DNA of 64,000 bases from Burkholderiales bacterium (GTDB lineage: Bacteria; Pseudomonadota; Gammaproteobacteria; Burkholderiales; Burkholderiaceae_C). The notes under the pieces were generated by a model. The model did no database searches. It was given only the letters and a program-made list of their open reading frames with translations, and was not told the origin of the DNA. The position numbers and the translations under genes are program-made. Shown in pieces: positions 41,417 through 50,153 of this stretch (positions are counted from its first letter, which is position 1; every line of letters starts with the position of its first letter). The stretch is taken from contig RXJQ01000025.1 in assembly GCA_003963115.1 (NCBI GenBank), positions 1 through 64,000 of the forward strand. Direction: 5' to 3'.

Positions 41417-41938
41417 ATGAACCTGCCGTTCGAAACGGTGTCTGACGCTGAGACGCTGCCCTTCACCTCCGACGACCTGCGTGCGGCGCTGGGGCAGTTC
41501 GCCACGGGTGTCACCATCGTGACGGCCAGGGATGAGCACGGGCACTTGCTTGGACTCACGGCCAATTCCTTCAATTCCGTGTCGCTCACGCCGCCGCTGG
41601 TGCTGTGGAGCCTGGCGCGGCGTTCCACCACCATGGCTGGCTTTCTGGAGGCCAAGCACTACGCCATCAATGTGCTGGCCTCCGACCAGCGCCTGCTGGC
41701 CGAGCGTTTCGCGCGCAAGGGCATCGACCGTTTCGATGGCACGCACTGGCACCCCGGCCTGACTGGCGCGCCCGTGATCGACGGTGCCGTGGCGGTGTTC
41801 GAATGCAGCCACCGCAGCCAGTATGACGAGGGCGACCACGTGATCTTCGTGGGGCATGTGGAACATTGCCGCCGGCGTCTGGGCGCCGCGCCGCTGGTGT
41901 TCCACGGCGGGCGTTTCTTCACCGACTTGCCGATCTGA
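41417..41938 (+). CDS. Flavin reductase family protein
   Basis: This 173-aa protein has the FMN-binding split-barrel signature: ALGQFATGVTIVTA, LTANSFNSVSLTPPLVLWSL and YAINVLASDQ, then VFECSHRSQYDEGDHVIFVGHV. Such proteins reduce FMN/FAD with NAD(P)H, often for a partner monooxygenase. No monooxygenase gene is adjacent. The ATG at 41417 is preceded by an in-frame TTG that the ORF track used. Confidence 0.88.
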   Translation: MNLPFETVSDAETLPFTSDDLRAALGQFATGVTIVTARDEHGHLLGLTANSFNSVSLTPPLVLWSLARRSTTMAGFLEAKHYAINVLASDQRLLAERFARKGIDRFDGTHWHPGLTGAPVIDGAVAVFECSHRSQYDEGDHVIFVGHVEHCRRRLGAAPLVFHGGRFFTDLPI

Positions 41939-41966
41939 TCTGATCGGCAGGGTGGTCATGGCGTGA

Positions 41967-43595
41967 TCACCATGTGCTGTCAGGCGGGCCGCTGCAGCGG
42001 TCCAGCAGCTTGAGAAAGCGCGCCACGTTCAGCGGCTTGGTGAGGTACTCGACAAAGCCCCGTGCACGCGCTTCATTGATCTGATCGGGCATGGCATCGG
42101 CCGACAAGGCCACCCGTGGGATGCTGGCCGTGCTGGGCGACTGGGCCAGCGCATCCGACACATCCAGGCCATTCATGTCGCCCAGGTGCATGTCCAGCAG
42201 CAGCAGATCGGGCGGGCAGGCCTGCGCCATCGTGATGGCCTGCTGGCCGCTGTGCGCCACTTCCAGATGCCATTGCGGACGCATGCGCATCACCTGGCGC
42301 ACCAGCTCCACATTGATGGCATTGTCTTCGGCATAGAGCACGGTGCGGTTTTGCAGGCCCAGGTCGTCGAGCGCGCCGAAGCCCGAGCGCAAGCCGGAGT
42401 CGGCGCTTTCGGCATCATGGGCCGGGGGCCGGGCCAGTGGCAACCAGACCCGAAAGCTCGTGCCGGTGCCCGGTGTGCTGCTGACCTCGACGCTGCCGTT
42501 CATCAGGTCCAGCAGGCGCTTGACGATGACCAGGCCGATGCCCGTGCCCTCGATGTTGGTGCGTTCGGCGCCCAGTCGGTTGAAGGGCTCGAACAGGTGC
42601 GCGACCTGCTCATTCGTCATGCCTTGGCCCGTGTCGCTGACCGTGATCAGCACGCGGTCATCGAGCGCCATGGCTTCGAGCTGGATCTGGCCGCGCGGGT
42701 AGTTGTATTTGATGGCGTTGGACAGCAGGTTGGTCAGCACCTGGCGCACGCGCACGCGGTCGGCCTTCAGGTAGAGGCCTTGCGGCGGCAGGGTGTGCGT
42801 GAGGATGAGTCCGGCATCGCTGGCCTGGTTGCTGATCAGGGCCAGGGCCTCTTCCATCACATTGCTCACCTCCAGCGTCTCGATGGACATGGGCAGGCTG
42901 CCGGCCTCGATGCGCGAGAGGTCCAGCACATCGGTCATCATGGCCAGCAGGTGTGCGCCGGCCTTCTCGATGTGGTCGACCTTCTGGCGCTGGGCCTCGG
43001 CCAGCGGGAAGCGGGGGTCCACGCGCAGCAACTGCGTGAAGCCGAGCATGGCGTTGAGCGGTGTGCGCAGCTCATGGCTCATGCGCGAGAGGAATTCGGT
43101 CTTGGCCTTGCTGGCGCGCTCGGCCGTGCGGGCGGTGGTCAGCGCTTCCTGCATGCGCAGGCGCTCGCCGATGTCCTCGATCACCGAGACGATGTGCTGA
43201 GGCCGTCCGGCCTTGTCCTTGAGCAGGACGGCGTTGAACATCGCATAGACCACATCGCCATTGGGCCGCACATAGCGCTTCTCGCGGGTGAGGCGATCGG
43301 ACTGGCCATTGAGCAGCGTCTCCATGGTCGCCTGGTTGACAGGGGCGTCGTCCGGATGGGAGATGTCCTGAAAGTGCAGGCCGATGAGGTCTTCGCGCCG
43401 CCTGCCGGTGATCTCGGCAAAGCGCTGGTTGACCTCGACGAAGTGGCCATCCAGCGTGAGGGTGGCAATGCCCACGCCAGCGGCTTCGAAGATGGCACGG
43501 TAGTGCTGATCACCGACAGGACTGGCCACACCGGACGACTGGGCGAACAGCGCATCGGTTGACGTCAAAGGTGTACCAGAGGGCTTGCTGGACAT
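41967..43595 (-). CDS. Hybrid histidine kinase (PAS-HisKA-HATPase-REC)
   Basis: From MSSKPSGTPLTS the protein is 542 aa with no membrane segment. The PAS/PAC domain is HYRAIFEAAGVGIATLTLDGHFVEVN to HIVSVIEDIGER. HisKA is [21 protein letters not shown]. The ATPase has DTGQGM and [18 protein letters not shown]. The receiver is VLYAEDNAINVELVRQVM with LLLDMHLGDMNGLD. It is paralogous to the 36.5-38.2 kb kinase along the HisKA, ATPase and receiver parts, while the PAS domains differ, so the two probably read different signals. The adjacent tandem GGDEF genes on the same strand may be its outputs, an inference from position. Confidence 0.9.
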   Translation of the reverse strand: MSSKPSGTPLTSTDALFAQSSGVASPVGDQHYRAIFEAAGVGIATLTLDGHFVEVNQRFAEITGRRREDLIGLHFQDISHPDDAPVNQATMETLLNGQSDRLTREKRYVRPNGDVVYAMFNAVLLKDKAGRPQHIVSVIEDIGERLRMQEALTTARTAERASKAKTEFLSRMSHELRTPLNAMLGFTQLLRVDPRFPLAEAQRQKVDHIEKAGAHLLAMMTDVLDLSRIEAGSLPMSIETLEVSNVMEEALALISNQASDAGLILTHTLPPQGLYLKADRVRVRQVLTNLLSNAIKYNYPRGQIQLEAMALDDRVLITVSDTGQGMTNEQVAHLFEPFNRLGAERTNIEGTGIGLVIVKRLLDLMNGSVEVSSTPGTGTSFRVWLPLARPPAHDAESADSGLRSGFGALDDLGLQNRTVLYAEDNAINVELVRQVMRMRPQWHLEVAHSGQQAITMAQACPPDLLLLDMHLGDMNGLDVSDALAQSPSTASIPRVALSADAMPDQINEARARGFVEYLTKPLNVARFLKLLDRCSGPPDSTW

Positions 43596-43715
43596 GGGAA
43601 CAGCGTCAAACAGACACCACCCCCGAGTCCGGCTGCCTGACTGAGCATGCCGACCCCGATACCTCCACGACATTGGGCGGACGGTGGTGACTTCCGCGCC
43701 AATGCCAACACTGTC

Positions 43716-44879
43716 TCACACTTGGTCGTCCTGGGCCAGTGGTGTGCCGGGGGAACGACTGACGTGACTTTGGTCTGTTGTCGCGACCCTGACCCACTCC
43801 ACGCGGTTGCGGCCTTGTTCCTTGGCCTTGTAGAGGCCTCGGTCTGCGCGCTCCAGTGTTTCGTGCAAGGGCTCGCCCGGCGGGTGTTCGGTCAGGCCGG
43901 CCGAGAAGGTGATGCGCACGCCATTGCCGATCACGACCTGGCGCAAGGCGGCTTGAAAGCGAGCCAGCGAAGCCTGTGCGCCTTCCAGGCCCGGATCGGG
44001 CGCGGTGAGCATCAGCAGGAACTCCTCGCCGCCCCAGCGCGCCAGCACATCGGTCTGGCGCAGCTCCTTGCCGATGGTCTGGGCAAAGGTCTTGAGCACG
44101 AGGTCGCCCACCTGGTGTCCGAAGTGGTCATTGACCTGCTTGAAGTGGTCCAGATCGATCAGGGCCAGGCAGAAGCCTTCGCCGCTGCGCAACTGCCGCT
44201 TGGTCTGCTGCTCCATCAGCTGCATCATGTGACGGCGGTTGTGCAGGCCGGTGAGCTCATCGCGCGTGGCCACTTCATGCAGCATCGACAGGGCGTGCTT
44301 GAGTTCGTGCTTCTGGTCGAGCAGCCGCGTGCGCAGCTTGGCCACGTGCGTGGCCACGGCCGAGATCACAGGCAGGGTGCAGGCGGCCAGCACGAACTTG
44401 ATGATCTCCACGCGGGCATCGACACGCCCGGGCTCATGCAGGGCGAGCCAGACCATGGCGGCGCCCAGGCAGGCCAGGGTGCAGATGCCCATGATGCGCA
44501 CCTGACGCGGTGTGAGGGTGATCATGCCGAAGACCATGACCAGCGCGATCAGCAGCAGCACGGTGTTGCGTTCGGGCCCGATGATCACATAGGCGATCAG
44601 GATGGAGGCCATGGCGAACAGGCACTGGGGCAGGTCCATGCCCGGGCTGCCCAGGCGCCTGGACAGGCCTGTGCGCACCAGGACGTAGAACACCGGCACG
44701 CCCGTCCACATGAAGGCCACCAGCGGCATGGCCGTGCGGGGGGGCACCATGCCGATCTGAACCAGGTAGATCAGCAAGCCGGTGCAGGCTACATAGCCCC
44801 ACATCGCCAGCAACGTCATGCCCACGCGGGCCCGCAGCTTGGGCTCGACGCCGAGGATGAGGTTGCCCAGCTTCCTCAT
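43716..44879 (-). CDS. Diguanylate cyclase, membrane (GGDEF), second of a tandem pair
   Basis: From MRKLGNLILG the protein is 387 aa. Five or six membrane helices (VGMTLLAMWGYVACTGLLIYLV, VLLLIALVMVFGMITL and others) make a sensor of about 200 residues. The GGDEF domain has the active site WGGEEF, and five residues before it the inhibitory I-site RQTD is intact. It therefore probably makes cyclic di-GMP with product feedback. The ATG overlaps the stop of the upstream paralog by ATGA. Confidence 0.9.
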   Translation of the reverse strand: MRKLGNLILGVEPKLRARVGMTLLAMWGYVACTGLLIYLVQIGMVPPRTAMPLVAFMWTGVPVFYVLVRTGLSRRLGSPGMDLPQCLFAMASILIAYVIIGPERNTVLLLIALVMVFGMITLTPRQVRIMGICTLACLGAAMVWLALHEPGRVDARVEIIKFVLAACTLPVISAVATHVAKLRTRLLDQKHELKHALSMLHEVATRDELTGLHNRRHMMQLMEQQTKRQLRSGEGFCLALIDLDHFKQVNDHFGHQVGDLVLKTFAQTIGKELRQTDVLARWGGEEFLLMLTAPDPGLEGAQASLARFQAALRQVVIGNGVRITFSAGLTEHPPGEPLHETLERADRGLYKAKEQGRNRVEWVRVATTDQSHVSRSPGTPLAQDDQV

Positions 44880-46054
44880 TCCTGCAAGGCGCTGGGCGCG
44901 GTGGGATGGTTGAGGGGTGGGGAGCCATCGGGCGTCAGGCCCATGCGGATCACCGTGCGGTTGCGGCCGCTGTCCTTGGCCTTGTAGAGCGCACGGTCGG
45001 CGCGTTCGATGCACACGTCCAGTGGTTCGTTGGTGCTGTAGGCGGTCAGGCCGGCCGAGAAGGTGGGCTTGAGTTCGGGCACGGTGGTCGACAAGGTGGC
45101 CTCGGCCAACAGCATGCGGGCGCGCTCCAGGCCCACATTCGCCAACTCGGGCGAGGTGTCGTTGAGCAGCACGAGGAACTCCTCGCCACCCCAGCGGGCC
45201 AGCACATCGGTGTCGCGCAGGGCGCTTTGCACCACCTTCGAGAAGTTGCGCAGCACCTCGTCGCCCACGGCGTGGCCATGGGTGTCGTTGATGCGCTTGA
45301 AGTGGTCGATGTCCAGCAGGGCCAGGCAGAAGCGATGGTGGCCCGAGCGCTCAAGGCGCTTGCGGTGCTGGGTCAGCACCTCCATCATGTGACGGCGGTT
45401 GACCAGGCCAGTGAGCTCGTCGCGCGTGGCCAGGATCTGGATGCGCACCAGGGCGTTGGCCAGCTCGTCCTTCTGGTCCTGCAGCTTGGCGCGCAGGCTG
45501 CTGAGCTGGGCGGCCAGGCCGGAGATGGTCGGCACGATGGCGGCGGTCAGCACGAAATGGGCGATCTCCAGCTTGAAGGGGTAGTTAACCGGGTCGGTGC
45601 GGACCTTGATCAGGATGGCGAGGCCCATCAGCGCCACGGTGTAGCCGCCGGCGATGATCGCGCCCTTTTGCTTCATGTTGAAGATGCCGAACACCAGCAC
45701 CAGGGCCAGCAGCATCATGGTCGAGCCGTGCACCGGGCCGGTCACCGAGTAGGCGCCCACGATGATGGTCAGCGCCGACAGGATCTGCGGCAGCGTCATG
45801 GCTGGGTCGTCGAAGCGCTGGTTCACCCCCGAACGCAGCACGACGTACCAGACCACGATGTTGACCACAATGACCCCGCACAGGCGCTTGACGTCCTCCA
45901 GGTCCATATACCCCACCCACCAGGCGTAGACCTGCAAGAAGCAGCATGCAATGAACACATTGGCCGCCATCAGCGAGCGCATGATGCGCAGACGCTGTTT
46001 GCGGTCATCGGTCAGCAGCAGATCGTTGAGGCGTGATACGAGGGGGGTGTACAT
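44876..46054 (-). CDS. Diguanylate cyclase, membrane (GGDEF), first of a tandem pair
   Basis: This 392-aa protein has the same layout as its downstream neighbour. Six hydrophobic segments (SLMAANVFIACCFLQVYAWWV, GVIVVNIVVWYVVL, MLLALVLVFGIF) precede a GGDEF domain with WGGEEF and I-site RDTD. The two proteins share sequence along the linker (LRAKLQDQKDELANAL versus LRTRLLDQKHELKHAL) and the catalytic domain, and clearly arose by duplication. A weak ribosome site precedes the ATG. Translational coupling suggests both are made together. Confidence 0.9.
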   Translation of the reverse strand: MYTPLVSRLNDLLLTDDRKQRLRIMRSLMAANVFIACCFLQVYAWWVGYMDLEDVKRLCGVIVVNIVVWYVVLRSGVNQRFDDPAMTLPQILSALTIIVGAYSVTGPVHGSTMMLLALVLVFGIFNMKQKGAIIAGGYTVALMGLAILIKVRTDPVNYPFKLEIAHFVLTAAIVPTISGLAAQLSSLRAKLQDQKDELANALVRIQILATRDELTGLVNRRHMMEVLTQHRKRLERSGHHRFCLALLDIDHFKRINDTHGHAVGDEVLRNFSKVVQSALRDTDVLARWGGEEFLVLLNDTSPELANVGLERARMLLAEATLSTTVPELKPTFSAGLTAYSTNEPLDVCIERADRALYKAKDSGRNRTVIRMGLTPDGSPPLNHPTAPSALQE

Positions 46055-46255
46055 GGTTTTGTCACGGCATCAAGGGAACTTTCGGCGAGCGCCCTCCAAC
46101 CTTGAGGGCTTTGTTGCAAACGGCCCCCTGGGGATGTGACAGGTGCGGCGGCTTTACATTCGAAATTTTTGAACTGATGCATCAAGCGGGTTCATCCACT
46201 TGGGTGCACAGTTCATCCACCATTTCACTATTGCGCAATGCGGCAGGAGCCATCC

Positions 46256-46822
46256 ATGCAGAAAAGCGGACAAAACCCCTCAATCCAGCGCTACACCCTG
46301 ACGGCCATGGTCCTGCACTGGGTGCTGGCGGTGGCCATCCTCACCGCTTTCTTCGTCGGATTGACCGTGGACGACATGCCCTTGAGCCCCGCCAAGCTCA
46401 AGCTGATCAACTGGCACAAGTGGGCCGGCATCTCCATCCTGCTGCTGTCGGTGCTTCGCCTGTTGTGGCGCCTGGCCCATCGCCCGCCAGCGCTGCCCGG
46501 CAGCATCCAGCAGACCATGCCCGGCTGGCAGACCAAGGCCTACCACGCCACCCACCACCTGATGTACCTGCTGTTCTTCGTGGTGCCGCTGCTGGGCTGG
46601 GCCTACAGCTCGGCCAAGGGCTACCCCATCGTGTGGTTCGGCGTGCTGCCGCTGCCTGACCTGATGCCGGTCAACAAGGAGATCGCCGAGAGCATCAAGG
46701 AACTGCACGGTCTGGCGGCCTGGGGGCTGATCGGCTTGGTCGCCCTGCATGTGGCCGCTGCGCTCAAGCACCAGTTCATCGACAAGGACGGGCTGATCAG
46801 CCGCATGCTGCCGGGGCGCTGA
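46256..46822 (+). CDS. Cytochrome b561
   Basis: This 188-aa di-heme membrane protein starts at MQKSGQNPSIQRYT with an AGGAG site 6 bases upstream. Four helices carry His ligands: MVLHWVLAVAILTAFFVG, WHKWAGISILLLSVLRLLW, HHLMYLLFFVVPLLGWAYS and ELHGLAAWGLIGLVALHVAAALKHQFIDKDG. The family moves electrons across the inner membrane. It heads a unit with two YceI genes, a common pairing in which the cytochrome and YceI proteins deal with lipophilic or quinone-like compounds. Confidence 0.92.
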   Translation: MQKSGQNPSIQRYTLTAMVLHWVLAVAILTAFFVGLTVDDMPLSPAKLKLINWHKWAGISILLLSVLRLLWRLAHRPPALPGSIQQTMPGWQTKAYHATHHLMYLLFFVVPLLGWAYSSAKGYPIVWFGVLPLPDLMPVNKEIAESIKELHGLAAWGLIGLVALHVAAALKHQFIDKDGLISRMLPGR

Positions 46823-46881
46823 GCCGTCCTGATCCTCCGCTTCATCTTCTATCTGAACACCCTTTGTTGAAAGGCACGACC

Positions 46882-47469
46882 ATGTCTCTTCTTCTCAAGT
46901 CCCGCCTGCTCGCCGGCGCCGCCGCCTGGATGCTTTTGAGTGGTGCCGGCTTGTGCCCCGCCCACGCGGCCGACCAGGCCCTGCTTGCCGCGCAAAGCGA
47001 AGTTACCTTCGTGGCCAAGCAACTGGGCGTTCCCCTGGACGGCAAGTTCAAGACCTTCAGCGCCCAGACTGCTTTCGACCCCAAGTCGCCGCAGACCAGC
47101 AAGATAGCCTTCACGGTGGACCTGGGCAGCGTGGCGCTCAATGCCGATGCCGACGCCGAGCTGGTCAAGCCCGACTGGTTCAACACGCCCAGGTTTCCCA
47201 AGGCGACCTTCCAGTCCACTGCCATCAAGGCGCTGGGCGGCGGGCGCTTCGAGGTGGCCGGCAAGCTGGCCATCAAGGGCAATGCCCGCGACCTGGTCGT
47301 GCCGGTGCAGCTCAAGCAAGCCGGCGGCCTGAGCACGGCCACCGGCAGCTTCGCGCTCAAGCGTCTGGACTTCAAGATCGGTGAAGGCGACTGGTCCGAT
47401 ACCTCCGTGGTCGCCAACGACGTCCAGGTCAAGTTCAAGCTGGTGCTGCAAGGCGTGCCAGCGATGTAA
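46882..47469 (+). CDS. YceI-family periplasmic protein
   Basis: This 195-aa secreted protein starts at MSLLLKSRLLAG, where AAAGG lies 7 bases before the ATG. The signal peptide is followed by the lipocalin-like YceI fold: SEVTFVAKQLGVPLDGKFKTF, WFNTPRFPKATFQST and GNARDLVVPVQL. YceI proteins bind polyisoprenoid or lipid-like ligands. It differs considerably from the next gene, so the two are probably old paralogs with different ligands. Confidence 0.9.
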   Translation: MSLLLKSRLLAGAAAWMLLSGAGLCPAHAADQALLAAQSEVTFVAKQLGVPLDGKFKTFSAQTAFDPKSPQTSKIAFTVDLGSVALNADADAELVKPDWFNTPRFPKATFQSTAIKALGGGRFEVAGKLAIKGNARDLVVPVQLKQAGGLSTATGSFALKRLDFKIGEGDWSDTSVVANDVQVKFKLVLQGVPAM

Positions 47470-47520
47470 ATCCAACCTTTCTTCCCCCGTTCCGTTCACC
47501 CCTCACAGGAGCCTCACACC

Positions 47521-48099
47521 ATGATCACCCGTACCCCCATCGCTTCCCTGTTCCTTGCCATCGCCATGGCTGCTGGCATCGCCCACGCAGAGCCCGCCAC
47601 CTATGCCATCGACCCCACGCACACCTTCGTGACCTTCGAGGCCAAGCACTTCGGCACCTCGACCAACCGCGGCCGCTTCGACAAGAAGTCCGGCACGGTG
47701 ACCATCGATGCCGCCGCCAAGACCGGCAAGGTGGACATCAGCATCGACATGAGCTCGATCAACAGCGGCACCGAAGCCTTCAACAATCACCTCAAGAGCA
47801 AGGACTTTTTCAACGCCGAAGCCTTCCCCAAGGCCACCTTCGTGAGTGACAAGGTGATCTTCGAAGGTGACAAGGTCTCGGCCGTGGTGGGCACGCTGAC
47901 CCTGCTGGGCAAGAGCCAGACCGTCACGCTCAAGGCCAACAACTACAACTGCTATCAGAACCCCATGCTCAAGCGTGAAGTGTGTGGCGGTGACTTCGAC
48001 ACCACCATCACCCGCAGCGAGTACGGCATGGGCTATGGCCTGCCTTTCATTCCTGACAACGTGCACCTGCTGATCCAGGTCGAAGCCGTCAAGCAGTAA
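47521..48099 (+). CDS. YceI-family periplasmic protein
   Basis: This 192-aa protein has the signal peptide IASLFLAIAMAAGIAHA and the YceI pattern YAIDPTHTFVTFEAKHFGTSTNRGRF. It also has FNNHLKSKDFFNAEAFPKATF and LTLLGKSQTVTL. Two cysteines (NCYQNPMLKREVCGGDF) resemble the E. coli YceI disulfide region, so this is the closer relative of classical YceI. GGAG lies upstream. It is the third gene of the cytochrome b561 unit. Confidence 0.92.
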   Translation: MITRTPIASLFLAIAMAAGIAHAEPATYAIDPTHTFVTFEAKHFGTSTNRGRFDKKSGTVTIDAAAKTGKVDISIDMSSINSGTEAFNNHLKSKDFFNAEAFPKATFVSDKVIFEGDKVSAVVGTLTLLGKSQTVTLKANNYNCYQNPMLKREVCGGDFDTTITRSEYGMGYGLPFIPDNVHLLIQVEAVKQ

Positions 48100-48153
48100 G
48101 ACAGGGCACGGTGTCGTACAGCCGCGCCGTGCCATGCGCGCGGCGGGCCTTCT

Positions 48154-50052
48154 TCAGGCCGGATCGCTGGCCGTTACCGAGGGTTGCAGGCGCTTGCCTT
48201 TGAGGTGCCGCATCAACAGGGCTTCCAGCTCGTCCTGCCTGAAGGGCTTGGCCAGATGGTCGTTCATGCCGGCGGCCAGGCAGCGCTCGCGGTCGGTGTT
48301 CATGGCGTTGGCCGTGAGCGCCACCACGGGCACGGGCCGCTTGCCCCGGTTGTGCTCCCACACCCGCAGGCGCCGCGTCGCCTCGATGCCATCGAGCTCA
48401 GGCATCTGGCAGTCCATCAGCACGATGTCGTAAGGGTGGTCTTCGCGCTGCAGCTCGGCCAGGGCTTGCAGGCCGTTTTCGACGCGGGTCACGTTCACGG
48501 CCAGATTGGCCAGCGTCGCTTCGGCCACGATGGCATTGACCGGGTTGTCCTCGGCCAGCAGCACTTGGCAGAGAGGGCGCTCGCTGGTCTCGGGCGCGGG
48601 GGCCGTGTCCAGTTGCTCGCTGAGGTCCAGGTCGACCTGCTCGATGCGCGTGGCCGGCAGCGGCACCATCAGCGTGAAGACCGAGCCCTTGTTCATCACG
48701 CTGGTGCAGACCAGATCGCCGCCCATGGCCCGGGCGATCTCGCGCGAGATGGTCAGGCCCAGGCCGGTGCCGTTGTGCCTGCGCCCGAAGGTGCCGTCCA
48801 CCTGGTGGAAGGCCTCGAAGATCAGGGGCAGATGCTGCGGCGGGATGCCCACACCGGTGTCTTCGATCTGGAAGCCGATCAGCTCGGCTTGCGATGTGTG
48901 CTGCCCCGAGCGGCCGATGCGCACGCGCACCTCACCCATCTCCGTGAACTTGATGGCATTGCCCACCAGGTTGTGCAGCACCTGCCGAAGCCGTGCGGCG
49001 TCGCCCCTGACCCAGCAGGGGGCGGGCAGATCGATGTGTTCGTGCACATTCAGGCCCTTTTCGCTCGCGGTGACGGCCAGCACGGACAACACGTCGTGGA
49101 CCAGGCCATGCAGCTCGAATGCCGAGGGGTTGACCTGCAGCTTGCCCGCCTCGATGCGGGAGAAGTCCAGGACATCGTTGATGATGCCCAGCAGGTGCTC
49201 GCCGGTGCGTTCGATCAACTCCACCTGCTGGCGGGCATCGGTCAGCAGGCCGGGCCGGGGCGGCAGGCGGTGGTGCACCAGCCGCGCCAGGCCCAGGATG
49301 CCGTGCAGCGGCGTGCGCATCTCATGGCTCATGGTCGCCAGGAATTGGTCCTTGATGGCGCTGTGCCGTTGCGCGAGCTTGAGCGCCTCGGCGCGTTCGC
49401 GCGCGACGCGATCGGTGGTGAAGCGCAGCCACAGCAGCTCGGTGATGCGCCGCTCCACGCGCCGGCTCTCGAACATCATCAGGCCAAGCAGGCACAGCAG
49501 GCCGACGCCTCCGAAGATGCCGTAGGCGTCCAGCCGCGTGAACAACATCACGCTGGCCGGCAGCAGCAAGGGCAGGTTCATCAGCATGCTGGGCACGATA
49601 TGGGCTTGCAGCGTGAAGGTGCAGACCGCGCAGGCGCCCACCAGCGTGGCCACCACCACGGCGGCCGTGACGATGTCCTGCACGGGCATGAACAGGCCGG
49701 CCAGACCCCAGATGCCGCCGTGGACGAGGCAGGCGATGTTCAGGCTTTTGAGCCAGATGGCATGGGCCCGGTTGGACGAGCCCAGGTAAGCGCTCAGGTG
49801 CACCACCCGCAGGATCGAAGCCAGCACACAAAGGCCTGCCCAGATGGCGGCGTGCTCCTTGCCGACCTGTGGCGCGACCAGGGCGGCCAGGGCCACGGCA
49901 AAAATGCCGCTGAACAGTGCCACCGGCACTGTGGAGGCAAACAGCATGCGGATGCGCTCGGCCCTGATCAGCCGAGTCAGCTCAGGATCGTCCGGCGACA
50001 CGCGTGCCCGCACAGGGTCGGGCAGCATGAGGGCTTGGCAGTTTAGGCGCAT
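48154..50052 (-). CDS. Membrane hybrid histidine kinase (multi-TM sensor-HisKA-HATPase-REC)
   Basis: The protein is about 632 aa from the ATG at 50052; an ATG at 50028 is also possible. Five or six helices near the N-terminus (VPVALFSGIFAVALAALVAP, AAVVVATLVGACAVCTFTL, GIFGGVGLLCLLGLMMF) form a membrane sensor with no obvious periplasmic domain. HisKA is FLATMSHEMRTPLHGILG. The ATPase has DTGVGIPPQHLPLIF and [18 protein letters not shown]. The receiver is VLLAEDNPVNAIVAEATLANL with [12 protein letters not shown]. The receiver resembles that of LuxQ/BarA-type kinases. No partner gene is evident nearby. Confidence 0.9.
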   Translation of the reverse strand: MRLNCQALMLPDPVRARVSPDDPELTRLIRAERIRMLFASTVPVALFSGIFAVALAALVAPQVGKEHAAIWAGLCVLASILRVVHLSAYLGSSNRAHAIWLKSLNIACLVHGGIWGLAGLFMPVQDIVTAAVVVATLVGACAVCTFTLQAHIVPSMLMNLPLLLPASVMLFTRLDAYGIFGGVGLLCLLGLMMFESRRVERRITELLWLRFTTDRVARERAEALKLAQRHSAIKDQFLATMSHEMRTPLHGILGLARLVHHRLPPRPGLLTDARQQVELIERTGEHLLGIINDVLDFSRIEAGKLQVNPSAFELHGLVHDVLSVLAVTASEKGLNVHEHIDLPAPCWVRGDAARLRQVLHNLVGNAIKFTEMGEVRVRIGRSGQHTSQAELIGFQIEDTGVGIPPQHLPLIFEAFHQVDGTFGRRHNGTGLGLTISREIARAMGGDLVCTSVMNKGSVFTLMVPLPATRIEQVDLDLSEQLDTAPAPETSERPLCQVLLAEDNPVNAIVAEATLANLAVNVTRVENGLQALAELQREDHPYDIVLMDCQMPELDGIEATRRLRVWEHNRGKRPVPVVALTANAMNTDRERCLAAGMNDHLAKPFRQDELEALLMRHLKGKRLQPSVTASDPA

Positions 50053-50085
50053 TCGACATTTATCGTCCAGGCGCACCAAAGACTT

Positions 50086-50106
50086 GAGGCCCGCTGGGCG
50101 GGCCTC
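50086..50106 (-). terminator. Possible terminator hairpin after the 50-kb PEP-CTERM gene
   Basis: Perfect 9-bp stem GAGGCCCGC / GCGGGCCTC with a 3-nt loop, 48 bases past the PEP-CTERM stop. Only a weak T-run follows on the minus strand. Confidence 0.5.
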
Positions 50107-50153
50107 GTTGGATGCGGGCCATGTGCCGCAGATTGATCGAGCTGAAGAATGCG

